Notes: a model not told the origin generated them from the letters alone. A stretch of 64,000 nt of DNA from JACKDW01 sp964621785 (GCA_964621785.1 CAZUPD010000010.1:43159-107158), one strand, 5' to 3'; counted from the stretch's first letter, positions 34,390-44,393 are shown. Program-made: numbers and translations.

Positions 34390-35295
34390 ATGAGTATGCA
34401 AAAACATCTTCTCACGCTCCTGAGCGCGTCCGTGTTCATGGCGGGCGTTCAAGTCCAACCCGCAGCAGCCGCTACTCTCCCGGCGATGGCTGTTGTTGAC
34501 GAGGAGGACGACGCCTACGACCAGCTGACAGAAAAGGCCGGCGAGCAGTACGAAAAAGAGGAGTACGCCTCGGCCATCGCCCTGTTTGAACGCGCCTTCG
34601 AGATCCGACCCGAACCAAATATCCTGTTCAACATCGGCCGGATCTACGAGGAGTGGGGCAAGAACGAAGAAGCGGTCAAGTACTACGAACGCTTCATCGC
34701 CGACACCTCGGCCGACTACGACGCCCGCCAAGCCGCACTCAAGCGCCTCGCCCTGCTGCGCGAGCTCATCAAACTCAACGAAGAAAAAAATAAGCCGCCC
34801 GAAGACAAGCAGCCCGACAACCCCAACACCAATCCGCAGACCGATCCCAACCAGACCGATCCCAACCAAAACAACCTCAACGGGACCGGTACCAACCCCA
34901 ACCAAAACCCGAACCAAATCGGGCCCCAGGTTCCGCCCGAGGTCGACCCCGATCCAAATGCCGATCGCCGTAAAAAATTGCGTCCGGCTGGTTATGCGCT
35001 GTTGGGTGTCGGGGTCGCTGGCGGGATCGTCGGCGCGATCATGGGGGGATTGGCCCGCAACATCCACGGTTCACTCGACGAGACGGCGCCAGATATCAAC
35101 GAGCGCCGGATCATCGAGGCCCGCGGACGCAACTTCTCCACTGGCGCCGATGTGATGTTTGGAATCGGTGGTGTGCTCGCAGTGACGGGCATCATCCTGA
35201 TCGCGATTCCACAGGAAAAGGCAGGCCAAACCCAACGGGCATCGGTACGCCCACAAGTATCGCCGACGGGCTTCGGTCTGACCGGCCGCTTCTAA
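34390..35295 (+). CDS. Exported TPR protein with two C-terminal membrane segments
   Basis: 301 residues from the ATG at 34390 (MSMQKHLLTLLSASVFMAGV), a signal peptide ending near AAAATLPA. Two TPR-like units follow (AYDQLTEKAGEQYEKEEYAS; NILFNIGRIYEEWGKNEEAV), then a low-complexity Asn/Gln/Pro/Asp linker (NPNTNPQTDPNQTDPNQNN). Two hydrophobic segments close the protein (YALLGVGVAGGIVGAIMGGL; VMFGIGGVLAVTGIILIAIP). This signal-TPR-linker-two-helix layout is common in myxobacterial envelope proteins of unknown role. It lies 43 bases after the kinase gene and is probably co-transcribed with it. Confidence 0.75.
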   Translation: MSMQKHLLTLLSASVFMAGVQVQPAAAATLPAMAVVDEEDDAYDQLTEKAGEQYEKEEYASAIALFERAFEIRPEPNILFNIGRIYEEWGKNEEAVKYYERFIADTSADYDARQAALKRLALLRELIKLNEEKNKPPEDKQPDNPNTNPQTDPNQTDPNQNNLNGTGTNPNQNPNQIGPQVPPEVDPDPNADRRKKLRPAGYALLGVGVAGGIVGAIMGGLARNIHGSLDETAPDINERRIIEARGRNFSTGADVMFGIGGVLAVTGIILIAIPQEKAGQTQRASVRPQVSPTGFGLTGRF

Positions 35296-35344
35296 CCCGA
35301 CCGTATCGACGACGAACGCACAAGGTTTTTCCAAGGTTTTTTCG

Positions 35345-36895
35345 ATGCACGAAGCGACTCCAAAACTCGCGGCACCACGCTGGGCGAAGGCCGCATTGTT
35401 CCTCCTCACCTTTGGCGCAGGCGCATGCTCTGCCGTTCTAGACTTTACCGAGTGCCGCTCCGACGAAGATTGTGCGATCTACTTTGTCGACAACCGGCCG
35501 ATGTACTGCAACCAGACGGAATTTCGTTGTAAGGTCAAAAATCCCGGATGTGAAGGTCGGGCAGACTGCGCAAACCACAGCGAAAACTCGATTTGCGGTC
35601 TGTCCAACGAGTGCTTCGAGCTCGAGGTCGGCGATGGTGCCCCGTGCGACGAGCCTGTCTATCCCAGCGGTGATGGAGAGGTCGTCTACATCGGCTCCAT
35701 CATTCATTCCGGGGCGGACTACGCCAACGGGGTCGAAGATGCGATCGCACTGGCGATCCAGGACTTCAATGAATCTGCATCGATTTCAGATCGGAAGGTC
35801 GCCTGGATCCGCTGTGACTCCGGGGGAAGCCTGTCCCAAGCCGAGGCCGCCGCCAGCTACCTCGCGGGCAAAGAAGTCGATGGCGACATTGTCGGAGTCG
35901 GCGTCGCCGGGATCATCGGACCTATCGAGGACAGTGCATTCAAGCGGGTCGCCGGTGTCTCGGTCGCCGGTGGGGTCAATGCATTTACAATCTCACCCGG
36001 TGCGGTCGGTCCCGTCGGTGGCGACAACTTCGGTGTCGTGTGGCGGGGCAGCGCGGGCGCAGAGCGTCGCGCCGCGGCGATCAAAGCCCGCGCCCAAGGT
36101 CTTGGCGTCAATAAGGCCCTTGTGCTCTACGGCAACGAGAGCCAGGGAGACTACGCAGAATCGGTGTTCGGAGCATTTGACGGCAATATCGCCCCCGCTC
36201 AAGAGAACCTGCTGTACAACTCGCAGTTGTCCGCGGCCGATATCGTCAGCCTGCTCCCCAAGCAAGATCTCCCAGACCTCTACTTGATGATCGGCGGCGA
36301 CGAGATCGCCGATATCTTGGTTGAGTTTGTCACCCAACAGGCCCCGATACCGCAGCGGATCATGGTGACCGAGCGAGGCGCCAACGCGGTGCTCAAGGCC
36401 GTCACCATGCTCGGCTCCAGCGCCCAGGACCTGATCGATAGCCTCGAAATCGTTGCGCCCAACATTCCGAGTAACCCGGTCGCATCGAGTGACTTCCGCA
36501 CCCGGCTAACGAGCGAGTTCCCGGGTAGCACGGCGGGCGACTTTGTCGAACTCGCATACGACAGCACGCTGATGACTCTGCTCGCGGCGTCCTCGAGGTC
36601 ATCGACTTCGGGCCCCAACGTGGCCGCTGGTCTCCAACAACTAGTCGACGTCAACGGCATTGAGGTCGCAATCGGCACCTCGCCCGGTGTTCAAGAAGCT
36701 GCGCAGCGACTCGCAGGAGCGGCGATCAACCTCACCGGTGTCTCGAGCAACTTGTCTCTCAACTTCGCAACCCGCGACACGTGCCACGACTTCGTCGCCT
36801 ACAAGGTGAGTGCAGTGGTCAATCCGACGTTGTCGACGATCTCAACCATGCCGGTTTCTTGCCCAGACGGTTTCGTCGGGACTTGGAGCGAGTAG
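35345..36895 (+). CDS. Lipoprotein with Cys-rich head and periplasmic-binding-protein fold
   Basis: 516 residues. The N-terminus FLLTFGAGACSAVLDFTECR is a signal peptide with a probable lipid-modified cysteine. A cysteine-rich stretch follows at about 38-100 (CRSDEDC, CNQTEFRC, CEGRADC, ICGLSNEC), a pattern frequent in deltaproteobacterial surface lipoproteins. The rest resembles type I periplasmic binding proteins of branched-chain amino-acid ABC systems (ANGVEDAIALAIQDFNES; GVGVAGIIGPIEDSAFKRVA; LYGNESQGDYAESVFGAF; DLYLMIGGDEIADILVEF). No transporter genes are nearby, so it is more likely a sensor for the kinase than an uptake protein; that link is an inference from order. Confidence 0.75.
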   Translation: MHEATPKLAAPRWAKAALFLLTFGAGACSAVLDFTECRSDEDCAIYFVDNRPMYCNQTEFRCKVKNPGCEGRADCANHSENSICGLSNECFELEVGDGAPCDEPVYPSGDGEVVYIGSIIHSGADYANGVEDAIALAIQDFNESASISDRKVAWIRCDSGGSLSQAEAAASYLAGKEVDGDIVGVGVAGIIGPIEDSAFKRVAGVSVAGGVNAFTISPGAVGPVGGDNFGVVWRGSAGAERRAAAIKARAQGLGVNKALVLYGNESQGDYAESVFGAFDGNIAPAQENLLYNSQLSAADIVSLLPKQDLPDLYLMIGGDEIADILVEFVTQQAPIPQRIMVTERGANAVLKAVTMLGSSAQDLIDSLEIVAPNIPSNPVASSDFRTRLTSEFPGSTAGDFVELAYDSTLMTLLAASSRSSTSGPNVAAGLQQLVDVNGIEVAIGTSPGVQEAAQRLAGAAINLTGVSSNLSLNFATRDTCHDFVAYKVSAVVNPTLSTISTMPVSCPDGFVGTWSE

Positions 36896-36900
36896 GTCTG

Positions 36901-36928
36901 CGCAGACTCGAGTGCGCAGACTCGAGTG
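36901..36928. repeat. Two tandem 14-bp copies of CGCAGACTCGAGTG
   Basis: Exact direct duplication just after the stop at 36895. Each copy contains the palindrome ACTCGAGT, and the array can fold into short hairpins. It may aid termination. Confidence 0.7.
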
Positions 36929-37092
36929 CGACGGCTTCGCAGTTGAAGTCGTCGCACTGTTGTATTTACACTCGTTGACGTACTCGCCGATTCTACCGCC
37001 GTCGGGCCCCGCGAATCTTGCAGTGCAGTCGCACGCGAAAGCACCATCTGCGCTTCGTTCTGGCGACGCTCGAGGCAACCACCGACTGTTCT

Positions 37093-38904
37093 TCAGACTT
37101 GGAACAGCGATGGGTCGAGGCAGGATGTATCGCCGGACTGGATCGACTTCGCCAGCGCGATCGCTTGCGGCAAAACCGACTTGACGTAGAAGTCGAGTCC
37201 GAGAATTTTGGCCTGTAGCTCCGGAGAGTCTCCCCGAGATTCGATCAACTGTTTGGCGACCACTGCCTGGTCGACCGCCTCGATCGCCAATAATACGTAG
37301 CCAAACATCCGCAAAAACGGGCAGGCTTGGACAAACGCAGGTTCGATTTGGCGGGTGCGGCCGAGGTTGGCGAGGTGCATGGAGGTCGCTGCGAGGGCTT
37401 GGACCGCCTTCCCGATCGAGGCGGTTTGCTCGATAAACCCGGCCTTGGCCGCGTCGCGCAAGAACGCCTCGGCCTCCTGCATCCAGTCGATAAAAAGCGC
37501 TCCGCTGCCGATCCGCATCTTGCGACCGAGGAGGTCGAGGGCCTGGATGCCGTTGGTCCCCTCGTAGATCGACGTGATCTTGCTATCGCGTACCAGTTGC
37601 TCGACCGGGAATTCTTGGATGAACCCGTACCCCCCGTACACTTGGACTGCGAGCGTTGCGACCTCGTACCCGAGGTCGGTACACATCGCTTTTTGAATCG
37701 GGACCAACAGGTCGACCCGCCCTTTGAGGCGCTTGCGTTCCTCGGGATCGTCGCTGTGTTCAGCGAGATCTGCGTAGAGCGCGAGTTTGTAGCACAGCGA
37801 GCGCATGGTTTCGCTGAGCACTTTTTGTTGCATCAGCATCCTTCGCACATCCGGGTGTTGGACGATCGGGACCCGCTGGGCATCGGGGTTTCTCGCATCG
37901 CGCAGCGGGGTGCCTTGAATGCGCTCGTTGGCGTAGTGAAGAGAGTAGCGGTAGGCGGCCGTCGCCAGTGCCATCCCCTGTGTACCCACACCGATCCGGG
38001 CCTCGTTCATCATCAGGAACATCAGCTCGATACCTTGGTTTTCCTCGCCGACGATCCATCCCAAACACCGCCCGCGCGAGCCAAATCCCACCGTACAGGT
38101 CGCAGAGCCGTTGATCCCCATTTTGTGCTCGATGCCCAACACGTGGGCGCCGTTGCGATCGCCGAGGTTACAATCGGCGTCGACTAGGAATTTGGGCACC
38201 ATAAACAGGCTGAGGCCTTTGGTCCCCTTGCCGGCATTCGGTGTACGTGCAAGCACCAGATGGACGATGTTTTCGGCGAGGTCGTGGTCTCCCCCGCTGA
38301 TGAAAATCTTTTCACCCTCGATGACGTAGCAGCCCTCTTCTTCGGTCGGGGTTGCCTTGGCCCGGTTGTCGCCGACCGAGCTTCCCGCGCCCGACTCGGT
38401 GAGGCACATGGTGCCGCCCCATTGACCGGTGAACATGCGGCTCGCCCATGCCTCGCGCTTGTCCTCGGGGCCGTGTTGGGCAATCACTCGGGCCGCAGCA
38501 GCACCGAGGCCCGGGTACATCATGAAGGCCATGGCAGCGCCGATGAACATGTTGTTGAGCGCCATCGACATGGTGAATGGCATCCCGGAACCACCGAGTT
38601 CGGGAGGGGCTGTCACAGCGATCCAGCCGCCCTCGGCCAGGGTTTGCCAGGCTTCCTGGTAGCCCTCAGGCGTCGTGACATTGCCGTCGTCGTCGAGCGT
38701 ACAACCTTGGCGGTCGCCCGGACCGTTGATCGGGGCAAGTTTTTCTTCGGCGATCCGTTTGCCTTCTGCGAGCGTCGCTTCGTAGACTTCGCGGTCAAAG
38801 TCGGCAAACGCCTCAATCGACGCGAGCTTGCGGTCCATGCCGAGTTGGTCGAACAGGACGAAGTGAATATCGCTGAGGTTGACGGTAAAACTGGTGCTAC
38901 TCAC
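37093..38904 (-). CDS. Acyl-CoA dehydrogenase, long DmdC/FadE-like type
   Basis: 603 residues, longer than the usual 380-400 because of an extended N-terminus and a C-terminal helical domain, as in 3-methylmercaptopropionyl-CoA dehydrogenase (DmdC) and related enzymes. FAD and substrate motifs are MCLTESGAGSSVGDNRAKA, VIEGEKIFISGGDHDLAEN, YGGYGFIQEFPVEQLVRDSK and TSIYEGTNGIQALDLLGRK, the last including the likely catalytic glutamate. It oxidises an acyl-CoA to the enoyl-CoA; the chain type cannot be read from sequence. It stands alone, divergent from the second kinase. Confidence 0.88.
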   Translation of the reverse strand: MSSTSFTVNLSDIHFVLFDQLGMDRKLASIEAFADFDREVYEATLAEGKRIAEEKLAPINGPGDRQGCTLDDDGNVTTPEGYQEAWQTLAEGGWIAVTAPPELGGSGMPFTMSMALNNMFIGAAMAFMMYPGLGAAAARVIAQHGPEDKREAWASRMFTGQWGGTMCLTESGAGSSVGDNRAKATPTEEEGCYVIEGEKIFISGGDHDLAENIVHLVLARTPNAGKGTKGLSLFMVPKFLVDADCNLGDRNGAHVLGIEHKMGINGSATCTVGFGSRGRCLGWIVGEENQGIELMFLMMNEARIGVGTQGMALATAAYRYSLHYANERIQGTPLRDARNPDAQRVPIVQHPDVRRMLMQQKVLSETMRSLCYKLALYADLAEHSDDPEERKRLKGRVDLLVPIQKAMCTDLGYEVATLAVQVYGGYGFIQEFPVEQLVRDSKITSIYEGTNGIQALDLLGRKMRIGSGALFIDWMQEAEAFLRDAAKAGFIEQTASIGKAVQALAATSMHLANLGRTRQIEPAFVQACPFLRMFGYVLLAIEAVDQAVVAKQLIESRGDSPELQAKILGLDFYVKSVLPQAIALAKSIQSGDTSCLDPSLFQV

Positions 38905-39266
38905 GTTTGCGGATCCTACTCGACCCCCCGGGCCGATCGCTCGCAGGGTAGCGAAAAATTAATGGCCACGCCGCTCGCGCCTCGTCGCTGCGTCACTGCG
39001 TCAGTGTGGCGCGCGTGCACACCGTGCACGTGCGTACGTTACGGACGAACGGCCCAATGATTCCGCGGGGTTGACGTTCGAATCGTGAGCTCGGCGAGAC
39101 ATGTCTCTGCGGGTGCGCCGCAACGTCCGCAGTCGCTCGTGCGAAGTTGGCCAAACCCGGACCTCTCGCTTCGAAGTCTCGCTCGGGCGGGTGAGGGTTC
39201 ACAGCTTTATCCCGAACCGGTCGCGTGTTAGCGTCGTAACATCGACCCACGCGGGTCCAAGCGGCC
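38905..39266. other. Divergent intergenic region upstream of kinase 2
   Basis: About 360 bases without a gene. It contains CACTG/CAGTG and repeated GTGCAC palindromes at 38990-39040, and the GTGTTAGCGTC 11-mer at 39225-39235. Confidence 0.5.
39225..39235 (+). promoter_or_regulatory. Shared 11-mer upstream of kinase 2 (possible -10 region)
   Basis: Same GTGTTAGCGTC as at 32279-32289, here 31 bases before the kinase ATG. A shared promoter element or operator for the two kinase genes is possible. Confidence 0.3.
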
Positions 39267-41120
39267 ATGGTTTCAGGTACCGACGAGCGGGCAAATGCCA
39301 GCCCTAGCCACGGCGGACTCGAGTCATTCGATATCGATCTCGACGCACCAGAGGTTTATGAACCTCGGGACAGACCCAATGTCGACCAGCTCGAATCGGA
39401 CGAGAACCTCGATTTTGAAGGCGAGATAGACGAGGACCCCGACGACGACGATGAGGTCGACGACGATGAGGTCGACGACGATGAAGTCGACGGCACGCCA
39501 CAGGCGCGCAACCGAGATTCCGATGTCATTGTCGGGGCTGTTTTAGCCGACCGCTACCGCGTACTCGACATCATTGGCAAAGGTGGCATGGGCAAGGTCT
39601 ACCTCGCCGAGCATGTCGCGATCCGAAAGAAGGTCGCGATCAAAGTTCTGAGCCAGTCCTACTGCCACAGGCCCGACCAGGTCAAACGCTTCCTGCGAGA
39701 GGCCCAGGCCGCCTCCACCATCGAACACGACAATGTCATCGACATTTTCGACTACGGCGAGACCGACAACGGCTCGGTGTTTTTTGCCATGGAGTTACTC
39801 GAAGGGCTCGACCTCGGTGGCGTGCTGCACGAGGAGTTGCGGATCCCCTGGGCACGTGCGCGTCACATCTTTCTCCAGATCGTGCGGGCGTTGGAGGCAG
39901 CCCATGCGCACGGTGTGATTCACCGCGACATCAAGCCTGAAAACTGCTTTGTCATCCAGCGCGGTGACAAGGTCGATTTTGTTAAGGTCCTCGATTTTGG
40001 CATCGCCAAAGTCGTCGATGAGGAACGGAAAAATGCACATACACTGACCCAGGCGGGGGCCCTGATCGGCACGCCCGAATACATGGCACCCGAGCAGGTT
40101 CAGGGGGGGGCAGCCGACCCACGTATGGACATCTACTCGGTCGGCTGCATCATGTACCAAGCCCTGACCGGCGAGCTTCCGTTCGAGGATTCGACCATGT
40201 TCGGGGTCCTCACCAAGCAGGTCAGCGAGGATCCCCTACCCATGCGGACGATCGCCCCCGACGCCGAGATACCCCGGGTCGTCGAGGCTGTCGTCTTCAA
40301 GGCGATGGAAAAAAACCGCGAGGATCGCTACCAGACGATGACCGAGCTCGCGGAGGCGCTCGAGGCCATTGATGCGTTGGTCGTCGAGGATTCGATGCCG
40401 ATCACCCGGTCGAGTGAGTCGTCGCAGTCGCTCGAATCCCAGATCATTCCCGTCGAACAAAAAAACCTTCAGCGAATCGTCCTCGGGCTCGCGGCCGCGG
40501 TCGTGATCCTGTGCTGTCTGCTGGCCTACTTTGCCCTGCGCGGCGACGCAACCCAGCCCGAGGCCACAGTCGGGGCGACCTCGGATACCGCGGCGGCTGT
40601 TGCCGCGTCTACGGACGCAACCTCCGAATCGTCCTCGACCGGAGATATTGCTGATACAACGGATGTGGACGGCCCCTCAGCAACGACAGCCGTCGCAGAC
40701 TCGGACACAGACGATGCGACGACCGAAGGCGACGATGATTCCGACTCCGACTCAGATACCGATTCCGACGGGGAGCTCGGCGCTGGCGAGCCTCCCACGA
40801 AGAAAAAGGTGAAGAAGGGCAAAAAGAAGTCGACACCACCCGATCCAAACCTGCCCAAGGAGCTCGACCTGTTTAAACGCAACACGGGCATTCGGACGGT
40901 GAGCGACGCTGTGAAAAAGTGTCGCGCCAGCACCGGTGTTGCACCTGGTACCCAGGTCAAGGTCACGATCAAGGTCTCTGGGCGCACGGGCAAAGTCTTG
41001 TCGGCCGTCCCCTCAACCTCCAATGCCGCCGGCAAATGCGTCGCCAAAGCCGTCAAAAAGGCCAAGTTTCCAAAGTTTCAAAAGGCGACCCAAAAGTTCA
41101 CCCAAGCGTTTCGCCTGTAA
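39267..41120 (+). CDS. Receptor-type Ser/Thr protein kinase with AgmX/PglI-like C-terminus
   Basis: 617 residues. An acidic N-terminus built on a DDDEVDDDEV repeat precedes a kinase domain at about 90-370: IGKGGMGKVYLAEH, VAIKVL, HRDIKPENCF (about 219), DFGIAKV and GTPEYMAPEQ. After one membrane span (IVLGLAAAVVILCCLLAYFA, about 402-422) come an Asp/Ser/Thr-rich spacer and a Lys-rich stretch (KKKVKKGKKK). The end is a compact domain, SDAVKKCRASTGVAPGTQVK then VSGRTGKVLSAVPS and GKCVAKAVKKAKFPKF. Its paired cysteines and order resemble the AgmX/PglI or TonB-like C-terminal domains of myxobacteria. It is probably an envelope sensor kinase. A CCCACG/CGTGGG hairpin follows the stop. Confidence 0.9.
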   Translation: MVSGTDERANASPSHGGLESFDIDLDAPEVYEPRDRPNVDQLESDENLDFEGEIDEDPDDDDEVDDDEVDDDEVDGTPQARNRDSDVIVGAVLADRYRVLDIIGKGGMGKVYLAEHVAIRKKVAIKVLSQSYCHRPDQVKRFLREAQAASTIEHDNVIDIFDYGETDNGSVFFAMELLEGLDLGGVLHEELRIPWARARHIFLQIVRALEAAHAHGVIHRDIKPENCFVIQRGDKVDFVKVLDFGIAKVVDEERKNAHTLTQAGALIGTPEYMAPEQVQGGAADPRMDIYSVGCIMYQALTGELPFEDSTMFGVLTKQVSEDPLPMRTIAPDAEIPRVVEAVVFKAMEKNREDRYQTMTELAEALEAIDALVVEDSMPITRSSESSQSLESQIIPVEQKNLQRIVLGLAAAVVILCCLLAYFALRGDATQPEATVGATSDTAAAVAASTDATSESSSTGDIADTTDVDGPSATTAVADSDTDDATTEGDDDSDSDSDTDSDGELGAGEPPTKKKVKKGKKKSTPPDPNLPKELDLFKRNTGIRTVSDAVKKCRASTGVAPGTQVKVTIKVSGRTGKVLSAVPSTSNAAGKCVAKAVKKAKFPKFQKATQKFTQAFRL

Positions 41121-41414
41121 TCCCACGACAGGCTCTGCTCGTGCGTGGGCAACGGCTCGATGCTTGGCAAGTCCGGCTGCGATGCTGATAGGCGCACTCC
41201 AAGCTCGGCAACGGGTCGGTACCCGGGAGCGCGACCGACTCGTTGGGCGACACATCGCGTTCGGGCCCGCGAAACGGCTACTAGGACGGCGCTGCTGGAC
41301 AACCAGTGTGCGTTCACGAGCTTCCTCGAAGCATCGTACGGACGTCTGTGGCTCCCTATCAACACAGGTTGCGGGGAGAAAACAACCGCGGCTTGTGTGC
41401 TACACCCGGCCTCC

Positions 41415-42776
41415 GTGCGGATCGCCTTTACAACTCTCGGCTGCCGGCTCAACCAGTTTGAGACCGATGCCATGGCCCGTGCCGTGCGCGAGGCTGGACA
41501 CGAACCGGTTGGGTTTGACGAGACGGCCGATGTCGTCGTGATCAACAGTTGTACAATCACCCATGCTGCCGACGCCGACACCCGTCAGCGCGTGCGTCAG
41601 GCTGTGCGTCGCAACCCCGGCGCCCGCATCGCGGTGACCGGTTGCTACGCCAACGCAGCTCCAGATGAGGTCGCATCTCTACCGGGTGTCTCACTCGTAT
41701 TCGGCAACCGCGAAAAGGACCAGTTACCGCGGTGGCTCGCCCACAGTCAGCCCCGCGCTCCGGTTTTGGTACCGGCCGCCGACCTGACGCGTCGGATTCG
41801 TTTGGCGGCATTGCGGCCCGAAACGGTGCCTGGACGCAGCCGCGCCTATCTCAAGATCCAAGATGGTTGTAACTACAGGTGTAGCTTCTGCATCGTACCG
41901 CGGGTCCGTGGTCGGAGTACGAGCCTTCCAACATCCGTCGTTCTCGAGCAGCTTGCCGAGCTGGTCGCGGCTGGTCTACCCGAAGTTGTTCTGACCGGTG
42001 TTCACCTCGGCACCTACGGCTGGGATCTGTCTCCACGGACATCTTTGTGGCAGCTCCTCACTGGCATGGTGGCCCAGCTGCGCGAGGAGGGGTCAACCAC
42101 TCGCCTTCGCTTGGGTTCGTTGGACCCGCACGAAGTCGACGACCAACTCATCGCGCTGTTGCGTGAGCATGCCGATCGAATCAGTCGCTACCTGCATCTA
42201 CCGCTCCAAAGCGGCGATGACGAGGTGTTGAAGCGGATGCGTCGTGCACATCGCGTCGCCGACCTGCGGGATGTGGTGCCCACACTGGTCCGAGAAATCC
42301 CGGGCATTGCCCTCGGGACAGACATCATCGCCGGTTTCCCGGGGGAGTCGGATGCTGCGTTCGAGCGAACCTACGAGCTCCTCGAGAGTCTGCCGCTCGC
42401 CTATTTCCACGTGTTTTCCTATTCACGACGCGAGCAGACTGAAGCCGCGACGATGCCCGGGCAGGTCCCCGCGGCAACAAAAAAGATGCGTGTACAACGT
42501 CTTCGTGATCTCTCTCGCCACAAGCAGCGCGTGTTTTACCGTTCGCAACAGGGCAGCGCCCTCCAGGGCGTTGTCTACCGCAGTCGTGAGCGCAAAACTG
42601 GAAAGCTAGTCGTTTTGACGGACAACTACATCAAGGTGCTCGTTGACGGTCCGGACGCGCTTCTCGGTCGGGCTGTGAACGTTGTTGTCGAAATGACCTC
42701 CGACGAGCGGGCGACCGGTCGTTTGGTCGACGTACGCCAAGCTTTGGCACAGCCGAATCGCAACCGCGTCGAATAG
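41415..42776 (+). CDS. mtaB: tRNA t6A methylthiotransferase MtaB
   Basis: 453 residues from a GTG at 41415 (VRIAFTTLGCRLNQFETDAM); the frame is open upstream to 41145 with no homology. The N-terminal MTTase domain has three cluster cysteines (LGCRLNQ, INSCTITH, VTGCYANA). The radical-SAM domain has CNYRCSFC (Cys152, 156, 159) and later LHLPLQSGDDEVLKRMRR and IIAGFPGE. A C-terminal TRAM-like part follows. LGCRLNQ and the overall layout match MtaB, which converts t6A37 to ms2t6A37 in ANN-reading tRNAs, rather than MiaB or RimO. Confidence 0.9.
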   Translation: MRIAFTTLGCRLNQFETDAMARAVREAGHEPVGFDETADVVVINSCTITHAADADTRQRVRQAVRRNPGARIAVTGCYANAAPDEVASLPGVSLVFGNREKDQLPRWLAHSQPRAPVLVPAADLTRRIRLAALRPETVPGRSRAYLKIQDGCNYRCSFCIVPRVRGRSTSLPTSVVLEQLAELVAAGLPEVVLTGVHLGTYGWDLSPRTSLWQLLTGMVAQLREEGSTTRLRLGSLDPHEVDDQLIALLREHADRISRYLHLPLQSGDDEVLKRMRRAHRVADLRDVVPTLVREIPGIALGTDIIAGFPGESDAAFERTYELLESLPLAYFHVFSYSRREQTEAATMPGQVPAATKKMRVQRLRDLSRHKQRVFYRSQQGSALQGVVYRSRERKTGKLVVLTDNYIKVLVDGPDALLGRAVNVVVEMTSDERATGRLVDVRQALAQPNRNRVE

Positions 42777-43028
42777 GTCTGTGCGAGATAGCGTAGCGAG
42801 TCACACGCCCACGCCCGAAAAGGACGGGCAGGCGGGTGCACACTACCGGATTCTCATCAAGCGTTCGGTATCTACTTGTAGATTCATGTAGCCGTGCGGG
42901 TGCCTGTTCACCCGTCATTGCAGCCTCGTTCAACTGGCGGATGCGTCCAGGTTTGCAACGCTACAGCGCTCACGACAACACGGGGTTACGTTCAAACCCG
43001 GATGCCGTCGCGGGTTCGCGTGAACCTG

Positions 43029-43841
43029 TCAGAGCCGGACCGTCATACCGTCGCGGGCGGCGATCGTATTCGGAAACAGCTGCTGGGCCGCCTGTTCGAT
43101 CTCGCGTAGCGTCACATCGTCATGGGTCGGGTCGTGCGAGTACAGAACGAGTTTCTTTGCCCCGGAGACCTCGGCGAGACGAACGGCTTCTGAAAACGTG
43201 CTGTGTCCCCAGCCGCGTTTTTTCTCATACTCCTCGAGCGTGTACTGGGCGTCGTAGATCAAAAGATCTGTCCCCTTCGCCAGGTTTGCTAACTGTTCGT
43301 TGACGCCGTTTGTGCTGTGTTCGGTGTCGGTCGCGAACACCAGCGAGACCCCGTGTTCCTTCACACGGAAAGCCGTCGACTCCTGCGGGTGGGGGAGAGG
43401 AATGTTGTTGATACAAGCATCTCCGATGTTGACCTGGCCACTGCCGTCGAGCAGGTGAAAGCGTTTGGTCGACCCCATCGCGTCGAGGCCCACCGGGAAA
43501 AACGGTGGCGACATTTGGCGGTTGAGGATGTCCTTGGCGTCCTTCGAGCAGTAGATATCGATCGAGAAGCTCGGTACGAATGCGGGAACGAAGAACGGGA
43601 ACCCTTGGATGTGGTCCCAGTGGGCGTGGGTCAAAAACAGGTGCAGGTTGCACGAGTGTTCCCCGATCGTCCGCATCAGATCCAAACCCAGTTCACGGAT
43701 GCCGGAGCCCGAGTCGAGGACGACGATGTCATGGGTACTCGCCAGCTTGACCGACAGGCACGGCGTGTTGCCACCGAACTCGGTGTAACGAGGTCCAGAA
43801 ACCGGGATACTTCCCCGGGTGCCCCAAAAGGTTATCTCCAC
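43029..43841 (-). CDS. Metallo-beta-lactamase-fold hydrolase
   Basis: 270 residues. The HxHxDH metal motif is LTHAHWDHIQGFPFF (His72, His74, Asp76, His77). Further metal ligands are likely in FATDTEHS and YSHDPTHDD. The opening EITFWGTRGSIPVSGPRYTE is typical of a subgroup of bacterial proteins with PhnP/cyclic-nucleotide-phosphodiesterase-like folds, often found beside signalling genes. The substrate is unknown; a phosphodiester is the most likely class. It is divergent from the injection-system region. Confidence 0.85.
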   Translation of the reverse strand: MEITFWGTRGSIPVSGPRYTEFGGNTPCLSVKLASTHDIVVLDSGSGIRELGLDLMRTIGEHSCNLHLFLTHAHWDHIQGFPFFVPAFVPSFSIDIYCSKDAKDILNRQMSPPFFPVGLDAMGSTKRFHLLDGSGQVNIGDACINNIPLPHPQESTAFRVKEHGVSLVFATDTEHSTNGVNEQLANLAKGTDLLIYDAQYTLEEYEKKRGWGHSTFSEAVRLAEVSGAKKLVLYSHDPTHDDVTLREIEQAAQQLFPNTIAARDGMTVRL

Positions 43842-44102
43842 GGGGCGGTCTCCTGCGGCGTGTACATGCTCAGATGAGGATAATTTATATCGAATTGGCG
43901 TGGCAAGGTGCCCTCGGGACAGCTCGGATGGTACACCGACTACGGGTCAAAGTTCGGGATAAGTCAGGTCGCTTGCGAAGACGCCACAACAGTTTCGCAG
44001 AGCAACGACCCCGGCGCGACCCCAATGCCTGTGAGTTGTCTACAAGCGCGCATCTGAAAAAACGCCGAGTTCTCGCGGTGATTCGGCGAGTTGTTGTTGG
44101 CA

Positions 44103-44131
44103 CGCGCACGAGGACCACGTTCTTGTGCGCG
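44103..44131 (+). other. Long hairpin in the non-coding stretch
   Basis: CGCGCAC and GTGCGCG are perfect arms, and the inner bases continue pairing (two G-U) down to a 3-base loop, giving a 13-bp stem. No T run follows on either side, so it is not an ordinary terminator. A structured RNA or protein-binding site is possible. Confidence 0.4.
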
Positions 44132-44393
44132 AGAAAGCCTCGATGAGCACCGCGTTTGTGGCGCGTTGCCGGTCCCACGCAAACATCGCGGGCACAGATC
44201 GCTTTGTTCAAAATTGAGCTTCACGAGTGTTCTGAAACCGTGGTGCATGTACGGATGGACAGGTCGGGAGAAGATGATCTCCCGATACGTTCGTGCGCTG
44301 TCACGCGCGCCGCCCCGACATGGGCAAGCCGTGCGCCACCACAGAGCCCGCGATTTTGATCAGAAAACACGTGTGTGCGAACGACAAAAAACA

